A stretch of DNA of 64,000 nt from an uncultured Bacteroidia bacterium (GTDB taxonomy: Bacteria > Bacteroidota > Bacteroidia > NS11-12g > UBA955): assembly GCA_938086785.1 (NCBI GenBank), contig CALKCM010000001.1, positions 32,001-96,000 of the forward strand, written 5' to 3'. The translations under genes and the position numbers were made by a program. Below, in pieces: positions 17,560 through 26,473 of this stretch (position 1 is the stretch's first letter; each line of letters begins with the position of its first letter). The notes beneath the pieces were generated by a model, which was given only the letters and a program-made list of their open reading frames with translations, did no database searches and had not been told where the DNA came from.

Positions 17560-18897
17560 ATGTTTAAAAAGATATTAATTGCCAACAGAGGTGAAATAGC
17601 GCTGCGAATTATTCGTACCTGTAAAGAAATGGGTATTAAAACAGTAGCCATTCACTCTACGGCAGATGCCGATAGTTTACCTGTAAAATTTGCTGATGAA
17701 GCCGTTTGTATTGGTGGTCCACAAAGCAAGGATAGTTATTTGGACATGCAAGCCATTTTTGCGGCTGCAGAAATAACCAATGCGGATGCGATTCATCCAG
17801 GGTATGGATTTCTCTCTGAAAATGCAAAATTTAGTGGTTTATGTCGCGATCATGGAATTAAGTTTATAGGAGCCGCTCCTGAGCATATTGATGCCATGGG
17901 AGATAAGAGTAATGCCAAGTCTACTATGATAGCCGCAGGCGTTCCCTGTATACCAGGAACCGAAGGTTTGTTGGATAGCGTAGAAGACGGAATTGCCATT
18001 GCTAAAGACATAGGGTACCCCGTTATTCTTAAAGCAACTGCTGGTGGCGGTGGCCGAGGAATGCGTATTGTTTTTAAAGACGAAGAAATGCAACCTGCTT
18101 GGGATAGTGCCAAGCAAGAATCTGGCGCGGCTTTCGGAAACGATGGCTTATATATGGAGAAATACATTGAAGAGCCCCGTCATATTGAGGTGCAAATTGC
18201 AGGAGACCAGTATGGCACGGTATGCCACATGGGAGAACGCGATTGCTCCATCCAAAGAAGGCATCAAAAGCTCATTGAAGAAGCTCCAAGCCCTTTTGTG
18301 ACTCCAGAGTTACGAGAAGAAATGGGTACGGCTGCAAAAGCAGCAGCAGCGAGTATAAAATACGAAGGACTAGGTACCGTTGAATTTTTGGTAGATAAGC
18401 ATCGCAAATTCTATTTCATGGAGATGAACACACGTATTCAAGTGGAACATCCCGTTACGGAAGAAGTGATTAATTTTGACTTAATTAAGGAGCAAATTCA
18501 AATTGCTGCGGGCGTACCAATTAGCGGAAAAGACCATTACCCTACTAAATGGGCCATGGAATGCAGGGTGAATGCCGAAGATGTATACAGAGATTTCAGA
18601 CCTTCGCCAGGTAAAATTTTAGAACTAAATAAGCCAGGTGGACACGGTGTTCGTATTGATTCGCATATTTATGCAGGTTATTCCATACCCCCCTATTACG
18701 ATAGCATGATAGCTAAAGTTATTGTGAGTGCGCAAACAAGGGAAGAATGCATTGTTAAAATGAAACGTGCCTTGCAGGAATTTTATATTGATGGAATTAA
18801 AACAACCATTCCATTGCACTTGCAATTGCTGGATAATGAAGATTTTAAAAGCGGAAACTTCACCACTGCATTTATGGATACCTTTAAAATAAAGTAA
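17560..18897 (+). CDS. accC: Acetyl-CoA carboxylase biotin carboxylase subunit
   Basis: The 445-residue length is normal for AccC. It opens [19 protein letters not shown] and has the glycine-rich ATP lid ([12 protein letters not shown]), the biotin/bicarbonate motif [16 protein letters not shown] and the catalytic [14 protein letters not shown]. It carboxylates the biotin on AccB using ATP and bicarbonate. The gene ends at an intrinsic terminator, so accB-accC form a two-gene operon. The ATG at 17560 lies about 20 bases after an AAGAAAGGAGA stretch, which may aid ribosome binding. Confidence 0.97.
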   Translation: MFKKILIANRGEIALRIIRTCKEMGIKTVAIHSTADADSLPVKFADEAVCIGGPQSKDSYLDMQAIFAAAEITNADAIHPGYGFLSENAKFSGLCRDHGIKFIGAAPEHIDAMGDKSNAKSTMIAAGVPCIPGTEGLLDSVEDGIAIAKDIGYPVILKATAGGGGRGMRIVFKDEEMQPAWDSAKQESGAAFGNDGLYMEKYIEEPRHIEVQIAGDQYGTVCHMGERDCSIQRRHQKLIEEAPSPFVTPELREEMGTAAKAAAASIKYEGLGTVEFLVDKHRKFYFMEMNTRIQVEHPVTEEVINFDLIKEQIQIAAGVPISGKDHYPTKWAMECRVNAEDVYRDFRPSPGKILELNKPGGHGVRIDSHIYAGYSIPPYYDSMIAKVIVSAQTREECIVKMKRALQEFYIDGIKTTIPLHLQLLDNEDFKSGNFTTAFMDTFKIK

Positions 18898-18918
18898 GTA
18901 TAAATTACACCTATAGCT

Positions 18919-18953
18919 AAAGGAGTGGAACGATGTTTCACTCCTTTTTTTAT
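18919..18953 (+). terminator. Intrinsic terminator of accBC
   Basis: Stem AAAGGAGTG (18921-18929) pairs with CACTCCTTT (18941-18949), followed by a run of T. Confidence 0.85.
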
Positions 18954-19098
18954 TTAGCATTTTATATTTGAAGATTTTCTAGGGTCGTCACCCCATGTAT
19001 TTTTGGCCCGCGCAAGAATCTGCCCTAAAATTGAGCTAAAAGAGCCCTAAATATGCTTAAAAGACCATTGCTTGGCATACAAAACGAGTAAACTTACT

Positions 19099-19106
19099 TA
19101 TTTTTG
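19099..19106 (+). promoter_or_regulatory. -7 box (TATTTTTG) for the KdsC-like gene
   Basis: Exact TAnnTTTG match seven bases before the ATG at 19114. It rules out the longer TTG-initiated frame from 19072 as the main product. Confidence 0.6.
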
Positions 19107-19113
19107 GAAGCTC

Positions 19114-19623
19114 ATGGAAAAACTAAAACATATTACTCATTTCATTTTTGATATAGACGGCGTACTTACTCCAGGTACAGTTTTAGTTACGGAAGAAGGG
19201 CATATGCTTAGAACTGTGAATATTAAAGACGGATACGCCCTTCAACATGCCATTAAACAAGGATTCAAAGTGGCCATTATTAGCGGTGGAACCAGCGATG
19301 GGATGCGCAAACGATTTGAAGGATTAGGTTTAAAACATATTTTCCTCGGGCAAGGGAATAAGGTAAAAGCCTTTGAAGAACTCAAAAATATTTGGGGAGT
19401 GGAGAGTAAAGATATTGCGTATTGTGGAGATGATATGCCGGATTATCCTTTACTCAAGCAAGTAGGCTTATCTAGCTGCCCCAGCGATGCAGCAACAGAT
19501 ATAAAAGACATTTGCGAACTCATTATACCCCATAAAGGTGGAAATGGCTGCGCAAGGTTTTTACTTGAAAATGCAATGAAACTGCAAGACTCTTGGATGA
19601 GTAATGATACCTTTAGTTGGTAG
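19114..19623 (+). CDS. KdsC-like HAD phosphatase (KDO-8-phosphate phosphatase type)
   Basis: The protein is 169 residues from the ATG at 19114, the usual KdsC size. Motif I is FDIDGVLT (nucleophile Asp, then acid/base Asp), motif II lies in VAIISGGTS, and motif III/IV is YCGDDMPD. There is no cap domain, as in the HAD subclass C0 group. The known reaction releases phosphate from KDO-8-P in lipopolysaccharide core synthesis. The frame is open to TTG at 19072, but the promoter box lies inside that extension, so the shorter start is preferred. No other KDO gene is adjacent. Confidence 0.85.
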   Translation: MEKLKHITHFIFDIDGVLTPGTVLVTEEGHMLRTVNIKDGYALQHAIKQGFKVAIISGGTSDGMRKRFEGLGLKHIFLGQGNKVKAFEELKNIWGVESKDIAYCGDDMPDYPLLKQVGLSSCPSDAATDIKDICELIIPHKGGNGCARFLLENAMKLQDSWMSNDTFSW

Positions 19624-19731
19624 ATTCTCATCTCTTGTATAATTATGAAATAGAGGAAACAAAGCATTTAAGAAAAGCGCTGCTGAACAATTAAGTAAAT
19701 AAGCTCCTCCTTTCATAAACCCAAAAAGAAG

Positions 19732-19739
19732 TACATTTG
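19732..19739 (+). promoter_or_regulatory. -7 box (TACATTTG) for the PASTA gene
   Basis: Exact TAnnTTTG match eight bases before the ATG at 19748. Confidence 0.6.
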
Positions 19740-19747
19740 TATAACAT

Positions 19748-20437
19748 ATGAATCTAAAAAATTGGATGGGAAATGTAACCTTGGCTGGTTTGGTTGGAGC
19801 AATAGTAGTTTTTATTGCTTACATGGCTTTGGGTTGGTTTACTAACCATGGAGAGAACATTAGCATGCCTAATCTTAAGGGCGTAAAAACAGAGCAAGCA
19901 ATCGTTACTTTAGAGAATCTTGAGCTCAGAACTATGATTATTGATAGCGTGTATCATGGAGATTTAACCAAGAATACCATTGCTAAACAAGATCCAGTGG
20001 CGGGCACCAACGTAAAAGAGGGACGAATCGTTTATCTTACTATTAACTCGCTCGAAGAACCAAAGGCATCTGTCCCCCAGTTGGTAGACAAAAGCTTTAC
20101 TTTGGGAAGAGCGCTGCTGAAAAGCAGAGGCCTAAGCCTTGGGCAAGTGATGTATGTTTACGACTCTATAGGACATAACCTCATTCTTGAACAGCGTTTT
20201 GAGGGTTCTTCTATAGAAACAGGAACTAAATTAAGTAAAGGTTCGTCCATTGATTTGGTCATAACCACAAATAGAGAAAGCTTAGTGAAAAAGCATGATA
20301 GCAATGGCTTAGTCATGCAAAAAGATTCTTTAGGCAACCTGATGGATACGGAGTTCAAAAAACGCATGGAGCGACTAAGAAAAATGAAAAAACTCGGCTT
20401 AGAGAAAACAGATGCCTTGCCCTTAATAGAGGATTAA
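19748..20437 (+). CDS. PASTA-domain membrane protein
   Basis: The 229-residue protein has one N-terminal transmembrane helix (about residues 9-31) and an exterior part with PASTA repeats: SMPNLKGVKTEQAIVTLEN...DPVAGTNVKEGRIVYLTIN (about 38-100), then SVPQLVDKSFTLGRALLKSRG with GTKLSKGSSIDLVIT (about 105-178). A charged tail follows. PASTA domains bind peptidoglycan or muropeptides in kinases and penicillin-binding proteins; here no kinase or transpeptidase is attached. It is transcribed from its own promoter and is convergent with hsp20. Confidence 0.88.
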   Translation: MNLKNWMGNVTLAGLVGAIVVFIAYMALGWFTNHGENISMPNLKGVKTEQAIVTLENLELRTMIIDSVYHGDLTKNTIAKQDPVAGTNVKEGRIVYLTINSLEEPKASVPQLVDKSFTLGRALLKSRGLSLGQVMYVYDSIGHNLILEQRFEGSSIETGTKLSKGSSIDLVITTNRESLVKKHDSNGLVMQKDSLGNLMDTEFKKRMERLRKMKKLGLEKTDALPLIED

Positions 20438-20462
20438 AAAAAGAATAGCTCCCTTGGGAGCC
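20435..20462 (-). terminator. Intrinsic terminator of hsp20
   Basis: Read on the minus strand, GGCTCCC pairs with GGGAGCT across a very small loop, then TATTC and a seven-base T run. It lies in the PASTA/hsp20 convergent gap. Confidence 0.6.
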
Positions 20463-20501
20463 ATTCAATATTCATTCAGCGAAGTTTAACCCACAAAAAA
20501 A

Positions 20502-20957
20502 TTATTTAATAGCAATCCTTTGCTTTTGTGCCTTTGGCGATATTGGAATTCTAAGCTCTAAAAGACCTTCGGTAAAAGTGGCTTTACCCTTTTCTGTATC
20601 TGCCTCTAAGGGAAGGGTGAATTTTAAATCAAAACTTCCGTATCGAATGGATGTGCTCAACACTTCTCTGTTTTTATCTTCCTTGCTGCGCCTGCGCTCT
20701 CCAGATATAGAAAGAGTGCTCTGCTCTACGGATAGTGATACATCCTCTTTAGCAACTCCAGGTAATTCAATGGTTAGTTGATATTCTTTCTCTGCCTTTA
20801 CCCACTCGTATTTTGGATTGTATGCCTTTTTAGAATGGCTGTGATCAAAAGTTTGGAAAGCCTCATTTAATAAATGGTCTACTGCATTTGGATTAAATAA
20901 ATCCATGGCCATGTGGTACGGTGATTTAACGATTTTCATTTTATTTAATGTGTTCAT
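20502..20957 (-). CDS. Hsp20 / alpha-crystallin small heat-shock protein
   Basis: The 151-residue protein has an alpha-crystallin domain over about residues 45-140: YEWVKAEKEYQLTIELPGV, KEDVSLSVEQSTLSISGERR and the closing GLLELRIPI, then a basic tail KAQKQRIAIK with the C-terminal I-x-I (IAI). It is a holdase chaperone that binds unfolding proteins and forms oligomers. The upstream 160 bp hold a hairpin (21061-21083) and the terminator of the neighbouring methyltransferase; no clear TAnnTTTG box is seen, which might mean another sigma factor. Confidence 0.92.
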   Translation of the reverse strand: MNTLNKMKIVKSPYHMAMDLFNPNAVDHLLNEAFQTFDHSHSKKAYNPKYEWVKAEKEYQLTIELPGVAKEDVSLSVEQSTLSISGERRRSKEDKNREVLSTSIRYGSFDLKFTLPLEADTEKGKATFTEGLLELRIPISPKAQKQRIAIK

Positions 20958-21060
20958 GAGAACATAGAATCAAATGAAATACCAGAATAAAAGATACGCG
21001 CCCTTTTAAATCATAAATAACAGCATATAAGCAATTTAAAAAATAAAAGGAGGAATTGCA

Positions 21061-21083
21061 ATATATGTCATTATGGCATATAT
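21061..21083. repeat. Hairpin in the hsp20 upstream region
   Basis: ATATATGTC and GGCATATAT pair with one G-T around ATTAT. It lies about 105 bp upstream of hsp20 and has no T run. Confidence 0.4.
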
Positions 21084-21097
21084 GTTATAAAAAACCA

Positions 21098-21120
21098 AAA
21101 AAAAGAAGACATTGTGTCTT
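21098..21120 (-). terminator. Intrinsic terminator overlapping the methyltransferase stop
   Basis: On the minus strand AAGACA pairs with TGTCTT around CAA, followed by C and eight T. The stem begins within the TAA stop codon of the methyltransferase gene. Confidence 0.65.
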
Positions 21121-21856
21121 ATTTCTTCGCTTCAATTACTAAATTTGGGGAGAACAATACGCCTTTGGTGCTTCGTGCTGTGGCAAATAAAAGAAGTTGC
21201 AAGCGAAATCGCATCATGGCGTAGGTAATCTTCCTCAAAAATTCTTTGAGAGGATTTGCTGTTCTCATTAAACTAGGCAAAACCCTAACCTGAGCAAATC
21301 CACATGATAGCATAACCTGCTCGGCAGAAGATTGGTTCATATAGTTCTCATGGGTAAAATCGCCATTGGCAAAAACAGTTGCCATGGGGGCATCCAGATT
21401 TGGAGTTCTAAATAAAACCCGGCCTTCAAGCTTTAAACTTTCCCTCATATTTTTTAAGAAACCGACCAACTCTGTTTTGGTAAAATGCTCAATAATATCC
21501 ATGCCTAAGACCACATCACACTGCACTTCATTTTCCTTGATATACTCAAAAAAATCTTGACAATGCACATTGGGAACGCCCATATCTTTGGCAAACTTCA
21601 CTTGCTCCGGACTCACATCTACTCCAAAAGCATTGGTGTATCCTGCATCGGCTAAGACAGAGAGCATGCTGCCACTTCCACAGCCCACATCACATATTAC
21701 CGCATTCTTATCTACTCCTCTTAACAAGGGTAAAATTTCCTGCTTAAATTGCTTTTTTTCAATATTAAACTGTACCTGCTTATCTCGCCTTGAGGCTCTC
21801 CCACTCTGCGTAGTGTGATAATTTTGGTATAAGGTATCCCTATATTCTGTACTCAT
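21119..21856 (-). CDS. Class I SAM-dependent methyltransferase
   Basis: The 245-residue protein has SAM motif I ICDVGCGSGSML (about residues 55-66), motif II FGVDVSPEQVKFA and post-motif DVVLGMDIIEHF. A C-terminal helical part with a hydrophobic stretch (MMRFRLQLLLFATA) suggests membrane contact. It belongs to the broad methyltransf_11/23 group and the substrate cannot be told. Its ATG overlaps the stop of the DUF4249 gene by one base (TAATG), so it is translated with the TonB receptor/DUF4249 operon, an unusual partner for a methyltransferase. Confidence 0.85.
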   Translation of the reverse strand: MSTEYRDTLYQNYHTTQSGRASRRDKQVQFNIEKKQFKQEILPLLRGVDKNAVICDVGCGSGSMLSVLADAGYTNAFGVDVSPEQVKFAKDMGVPNVHCQDFFEYIKENEVQCDVVLGMDIIEHFTKTELVGFLKNMRESLKLEGRVLFRTPNLDAPMATVFANGDFTHENYMNQSSAEQVMLSCGFAQVRVLPSLMRTANPLKEFLRKITYAMMRFRLQLLLFATARSTKGVLFSPNLVIEAKK

Positions 21857-22716
21857 TAATTAATGATAAACTCTGTTTGTGTGCTTCCTGCAAAAATACC
21901 TACACCATTGTTAATATTCGTAAGTACTTGTGCGGGCTCCTGAAATATCCCACCGCTCGGCTGATAATTCTCAATGGATTGCAAGTAGTAGTAATAATTG
22001 CTTTCTAAATTATCCACTATAATTTTAAACTTGGGATTTTGTCCTGCAAAGCCAAAAGGAGCGTATAAACGTATCATTTGAGTACTTCCATTAAACAAGT
22101 CATCTTTCAATAATACATTTCCGTTTTGATTTCTTTGGGCTGCATTGGCTATATCGGTATCTACAAAATCTAAACTGGCTTCTTCCCACTCACTCAATGA
22201 GGTGCTCCAGGTGAAAAATGTCAAACGATAGAAGTTCCTTACCGCTCCGGGATCTTTAAGAACAATATCAACTCCACCCACAGGAAATCCTTGATTATCA
22301 ATTCCAATAGAATCTTTAAAAACGGTTCCATTTAAATCTATAATTTGAGGCATACTTAGCTTTGATGTGGCTGTAGGATAGCCTGGTGCATCCACCACTA
22401 AATCGTAATCTATACTTGGTTGCAGCATAAATGTGCCCAAGCTGTAGGTTTTAAAAAAGATATCATACTCCAATTTAGCGGTATCCGTTCCGGCAATAAT
22501 GTATGTTTTTGCATTGGGAACAGGCGGAAATGAATCCGTTCCATTAATGGGTGAACTTAAAGTGACCCTTACGCTAGGCGATTGCAAATTATCGCCGAGC
22601 ATATTTACGGTTAATCTAATTTGCGAATTCACGTCACCTAAAGGGAGCTCCTTGGTACACGAAGTAATAAGCCCTAGAAAAATAACGGTTGCAAAAAATA
22701 GTTTTCTCTTTCTCAT
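21856..22716 (-). CDS. DUF4249 domain lipoprotein
   Basis: The 286-residue protein has a lipoprotein signal (FLGLITSC, C20) and a beta-rich mature region including VRVTLSSPINGTDSFP and YRLTFFTW. DUF4249 proteins are found almost only in Bacteroidota, beside TonB-dependent receptors, and are thought to be surface-exposed partner lipoproteins comparable to SusD in position. It begins two bases after the receptor stop and is followed by the overlapping methyltransferase gene. The ligand is unknown. Confidence 0.87.
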   Translation of the reverse strand: MRKRKLFFATVIFLGLITSCTKELPLGDVNSQIRLTVNMLGDNLQSPSVRVTLSSPINGTDSFPPVPNAKTYIIAGTDTAKLEYDIFFKTYSLGTFMLQPSIDYDLVVDAPGYPTATSKLSMPQIIDLNGTVFKDSIGIDNQGFPVGGVDIVLKDPGAVRNFYRLTFFTWSTSLSEWEEASLDFVDTDIANAAQRNQNGNVLLKDDLFNGSTQMIRLYAPFGFAGQNPKFKIIVDNLESNYYYYLQSIENYQPSGGIFQEPAQVLTNINNGVGIFAGSTQTEFIIN

Positions 22717-22718
22717 AT

Positions 22719-25067
22719 CTAAAATTTTAGTTTGTAGTAAGCACTTGGAAGAAAAACAAAGGAATATCGCCCATCAAAGGCACGAACGGTTTGGCCAGGA
22801 CTCGCAGAACTAATAACCTCTCCGGCATACATATTTGCTCTTGCATTAATATTGTAAATGTGCACCCCCCAAAACTGCTGAACGGCATCCATACTATATT
22901 GTATAGGATTAACAGCCCTTTCAAAGCCTACATCAAATCTAACGTAGTTGGGCAAACGGTAATTATTGCGCTCTGCATAGTCAAATACTTTGTTTCCAAA
23001 GGCATCTAAATACACGCTAGACGGAAGCGATACAGGGTTACCCGACATAAAAACAAAGCTGAAGTTATACGTCATTTTTTTACTGTGTTTATAGATCATC
23101 TGGGCAGATAACTTATGTCTTCGATCCCAACGAAAGGGAAATCTCTTTCCAAAATTAATGTTCTCAAATACGCGAGAGCTGTTGCTGTATCCATAAGAAG
23201 CTAGGCCACTTACTCTTCCATATTTTTTAACTAGCATTATTTCTGCACCATAGGAAGTTCCTTTTCCCTGCTCAAGAACCAAGGTCCAAAAATCTTTTCT
23301 TGTGTTTTCTACTTGTACTCCATTTTGCTCACTTAAGCCATCGAACCATTTATAGTACAAATCGGTATTTACCTCTACGCCAGGAGCCACTGGGAAGTAA
23401 TACCCTAAGGTTGTTTGCCAATTCCTCATGGGCTTAAATTGATCACTGCTACCTATCCAACCGTTCTGAGGCAAGGTTCCAGTAACGCTGCTTATTTGAT
23501 GCATTCCTTGGTTCGAAGACCCCAAACTAAACTTCAACCCATCGGTTTTTCCAACGGCTTGACTAATAAGCAAGCGTGGTTCTACTCGAACAAAGGTTTT
23601 ATTTTTCCCCATAAAGGTCCAAAGTCGACCTCCTAAATTAATGGTAGCTCCTGTGGAAGAGTGAAACTCTAGCTCGGTGTATAAGGTGTTCTCTATGGCA
23701 TTCTGATTATTGATCTTTCCTGCTTCTTCTTCTCTTGTTTGCCCACTGTTATTTGAGGATAAGAGCCTTTCTACACCAGGAACAAACTGATGTATTACAT
23801 GCTCTGACCCAAACCTGAATAGACTAAGGGTACCTATGGTTTTTTGAAAGTCTGACTTTACAATATAATCGGTGATTGAGTTAAATAAATCGATTTCAAA
23901 TCTAGCCTTTTGCAGACCATTGGTATCGTTAACCTCTCGTTCTAAGGACAATGAATTGGAGAATTTATATCGGCTCAAGCCGGCTGTTACTTTTGCTTGC
24001 GTGCTAGAATTTAGCATTTTGGCCCAGGAAATTCCGGCCAATGTATTCTGATACTGGTAGCCCAGTTTAAATTCATCTATTGTGGCACTTCCAAAGGAAT
24101 CTCTATATTGTTCTGTAAGATTAACTCCGTATTTATCTCGTCCATTATATATCCATGCAGAGATGGATGTTTTCGCATCGGGTCTATGCGTAACTTTAAG
24201 GTTTAAATCATGAAAATTTGCGATCAATTCTTGATCTTGGTTGGATGAAGAAACCAGAAGGTCTAGCCAACTCCTGCGGACACCCATGCTCATGACTGTT
24301 TTTCGAGATGGATCTAAATAACCATCTAGGGTGAGGTTAAAGCAGAGTGGATTAAACTCAAAATTTCCTTTGAGAGTTTTTGTACTTCCTTCCATATAAG
24401 AAACATCTAATACACCGCCACTTCTTCCGCCAAACCTTGCTGGAGCAACGCCTCTGTAAAATTCAAAATCTCTAATTAAACCGTGGTTATAATTGCTTAA
24501 AAAACCAAAAGCTCTGCCCAATCCATATACGGGCAAGCCATCCATCATTTGCAGGTTTTGATCTGCGTTTCCTCCACGTACATAAAGTCCAGCCATGCCA
24601 TCTACCCCCATTTGTACTCCAGGAAGGTTTTGCAAATATTTTGGCAAATCCTGATTACTTGCAATACTTTGGTACTCTTTAATGAGGGATTGACGCCCAC
24701 TGGTATGTGAACTTCTGTAATCAAACCGGGCATGATAGAGTACATCTAAGGTGTCTGTACTATCCCAATCCAAAGGTTCCATGTAAAAGTCTTTTTCAAC
24801 CGCTCGGTATACTTTGAGCAACATTTTCTGGGTTTTATACCCATCTGCAGTGAGTGTAATTTCGTGTTTTCCGCTTCCTACCGCTAATGAATAATAGGCA
24901 CTTGAATTGGTAAAGGTACTCAATGCCGACATGGAGTCTGTTACCAATGCGCCTTTTACAACTTCTCCGCTGGCTGCATCCCAAACATGGCCACTTAAGG
25001 CAACAACTTGGGCATTTGCCTCTAAAGCAAATCCACACAGCATTGCATATACAATCTTATTCAGCAT
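22719..25067 (-). CDS. TonB-dependent outer-membrane receptor with carboxypeptidase-regulatory-like domain
   Basis: The 782-residue protein has a signal peptide (to EANAQ, residue 20), a CarboxypepD_reg-like domain (about 24-95, LSGHVWDAASGEVVKGALV), a plug with NLPGVQMGVDGMAGLYVRGG and MDGLPVYGLGRAFGF, then a barrel with outer-membrane strand ending YYKLKF. No canonical TonB box is seen at the N-terminus. With the DUF4249 lipoprotein it probably imports a ligand across the outer membrane. A TATATTTG box seven bases before the ATG supports the start and leads the three-gene operon. Confidence 0.92.
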   Translation of the reverse strand: MLNKIVYAMLCGFALEANAQVVALSGHVWDAASGEVVKGALVTDSMSALSTFTNSSAYYSLAVGSGKHEITLTADGYKTQKMLLKVYRAVEKDFYMEPLDWDSTDTLDVLYHARFDYRSSHTSGRQSLIKEYQSIASNQDLPKYLQNLPGVQMGVDGMAGLYVRGGNADQNLQMMDGLPVYGLGRAFGFLSNYNHGLIRDFEFYRGVAPARFGGRSGGVLDVSYMEGSTKTLKGNFEFNPLCFNLTLDGYLDPSRKTVMSMGVRRSWLDLLVSSSNQDQELIANFHDLNLKVTHRPDAKTSISAWIYNGRDKYGVNLTEQYRDSFGSATIDEFKLGYQYQNTLAGISWAKMLNSSTQAKVTAGLSRYKFSNSLSLEREVNDTNGLQKARFEIDLFNSITDYIVKSDFQKTIGTLSLFRFGSEHVIHQFVPGVERLLSSNNSGQTREEEAGKINNQNAIENTLYTELEFHSSTGATINLGGRLWTFMGKNKTFVRVEPRLLISQAVGKTDGLKFSLGSSNQGMHQISSVTGTLPQNGWIGSSDQFKPMRNWQTTLGYYFPVAPGVEVNTDLYYKWFDGLSEQNGVQVENTRKDFWTLVLEQGKGTSYGAEIMLVKKYGRVSGLASYGYSNSSRVFENINFGKRFPFRWDRRHKLSAQMIYKHSKKMTYNFSFVFMSGNPVSLPSSVYLDAFGNKVFDYAERNNYRLPNYVRFDVGFERAVNPIQYSMDAVQQFWGVHIYNINARANMYAGEVISSASPGQTVRAFDGRYSFVFLPSAYYKLKF

Positions 25068-25074
25068 ATTTAGG

Positions 25075-25082
25075 CAAATATA
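25075..25082 (-). promoter_or_regulatory. -7 box (TATATTTG) for the TonB receptor operon
   Basis: Exact match on the minus strand seven bases before the ATG at 25067. Confidence 0.6.
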
Positions 25083-25231
25083 AGACAGACCGCAATGGCA
25101 ATTGCCATGCTAAGGTGTAATAATGCTCCTGCAATGCCTCTATAGGATAACAGAGTATATTAAATTCTCGCTCTTTCGTGGGTTGTACAAAAATCCTGTA
25201 ATAATCTCAAATCATCATTTCAAATTATGCG

Positions 25232-25239
25232 TACATTTG
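25232..25239 (+). promoter_or_regulatory. -7 box (TACATTTG) for the GT9 gene
   Basis: Exact match six bases before the ATG at 25246, placing the start well inside the longest open frame. Confidence 0.6.
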
Positions 25240-25245
25240 CCATTG

Positions 25246-26319
25246 ATGATTTACAAGCACAATTGCCTGCATTTCAAGGGGCACATTCCCTGTGACCCTC
25301 ATAAGGAAAATGGATACCATTGCGATGGTTGTCCTGCTTTTGCTGAAATAGAAAAGAAGATACTCATTATTAAACTGGGTGCCATTGGTGATGTTATACG
25401 TACCACGCCTTTGGTAACGAAGTATAAGGAGTTGTATCCCCATGCAAAATTTACATGGATTACGCTTTCCCCTGCCATTCTTCCAAAAAATGAGATTCAT
25501 GAAATTCTCCCCTTAAGTATTGAAACGGTACTGTACGTAGAGAATACTAAATGGGATATTGCCATTAACTTGGATAAGGAGAAAGAGGCCAGTGCATTAA
25601 TGGCAAAAATAGAATCCACAGAAAAATATGGATTTACCCTCAAAGACGGGGCTACAGTTCCTATTGATGCTAGGGCAGAACACAAATATTATACGGGCTT
25701 GTTTGATGATGTGAGCAAAGCGAATACATTGAATTATTGTACCGAAATATTTGACATTTGTGATTTGACCTATTCGGGAGAAAAATACCTGCTGGACAAT
25801 CACTCGGATAAGGGGTTTAGCTGGCCAGAAATTGATTCATCAAAAACGGTAATAGGCTTAAATACGGGCTGCGGCCCTCGCTGGACCACTCGTTTATGGA
25901 GCATAGAAAATTGGGCTAATTTGGCCAAAATACTTCTAGCTAAAGGATACCAGGTGGTGCTACTTGGTGGTGAGCAAGAAGATGAACGCAATACATCTAT
26001 TGCGGCCTTATCAAATGCGCAGTACTTTGGATATTTTAGTTTGGCTAAATTTATAAACCTTATCGATCAAATGACTTTGGTGGTTACTCAGGTTACCATG
26101 GGCATGCATTTAACCTTGGGTCTTCAAAAGAAAATTGTATTAATGAATACCATTTTTAACCCACATGAATTTGATCTTTTTAACAATGGAGAACTGATTG
26201 GTCCTGCAAAGGAATGTAAATGTTTTTACCGAGGTTCTTGTATTGATGGAGAAAGCTGCATGAGCACCATAGAGCCAACGGGCATCTCCGATGCGGTCGA
26301 TCGAGTTTTAGCCATTTAA
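25246..26319 (+). CDS. GT9 family (heptosyltransferase-like) glycosyltransferase with Cys-rich ends
   Basis: From the ATG at 25246 the protein has 357 residues. An N-terminal cysteine/histidine cluster (IPCDPHKENGYHCDGCPAF) precedes the GT9 opening ILIIKLGAIGDVIRTTPLV. The second Rossmann domain has GLNTGCGPRWTTRLW, VVLLGGEQEDE and TQVTMGMHLTLGL, then a Cys-rich tail (CKCFYRGSCIDGESCM). GT9 enzymes add heptose or related sugars to lipopolysaccharide core. The cysteines could hold a metal; this is inference. The open frame extends 41 codons upstream, but the promoter box lies within that extension. Confidence 0.85.
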   Translation: MIYKHNCLHFKGHIPCDPHKENGYHCDGCPAFAEIEKKILIIKLGAIGDVIRTTPLVTKYKELYPHAKFTWITLSPAILPKNEIHEILPLSIETVLYVENTKWDIAINLDKEKEASALMAKIESTEKYGFTLKDGATVPIDARAEHKYYTGLFDDVSKANTLNYCTEIFDICDLTYSGEKYLLDNHSDKGFSWPEIDSSKTVIGLNTGCGPRWTTRLWSIENWANLAKILLAKGYQVVLLGGEQEDERNTSIAALSNAQYFGYFSLAKFINLIDQMTLVVTQVTMGMHLTLGLQKKIVLMNTIFNPHEFDLFNNGELIGPAKECKCFYRGSCIDGESCMSTIEPTGISDAVDRVLAI

Positions 26320-26369
26320 GATTATTAAATCAGATTGAATAATAAGTTTTGAAATTATACAAAAACACT

Positions 26370-26377
26370 TAATTTTG
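26370..26377 (+). promoter_or_regulatory. -33/-7 promoter of tRNA-Met
   Basis: TAATTTTG matches TAnnTTTG, and a TTG at 26349-26351 lies 18 bases upstream, close to the expected -33 spacing. The mature tRNA begins 12 bases later. Confidence 0.65.
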
Positions 26378-26388
26378 CAGCCCTAAAC

Positions 26389-26465
26389 GGCGCGGTAGCT
26401 CAGATGGTTAGAGCACAGGATTCATAACCCTGAGGTCGGCAGTTCGATTCTGCTCTGCGCCACCA
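26389..26465 (+). tRNA. tRNA-Met (anticodon CAT), elongator type, CCA encoded
   Basis: Acceptor GGCGCGG pairs with CTGCGCC (one G-U), the anticodon loop is TTCATAA and the T loop is TTCGATT. CCA is encoded at 26463-26465. G1-C72 excludes initiator tRNA. A CAT anticodon could also belong to lysidine-modified tRNA-Ile, so the Met call is likely rather than certain. The anticodon stem CAGGA/CCCTG has an A-C mismatch at 31-39. Confidence 0.88.
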
Positions 26466-26473
26466 ACAAAGGT

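Noticed and set aside
19072..19113. TTG-initiated N-terminal extension of the KdsC-like protein
   Set aside because: The TATTTTTG promoter box lies inside it and the HAD domain starts normally at the ATG at 19114.
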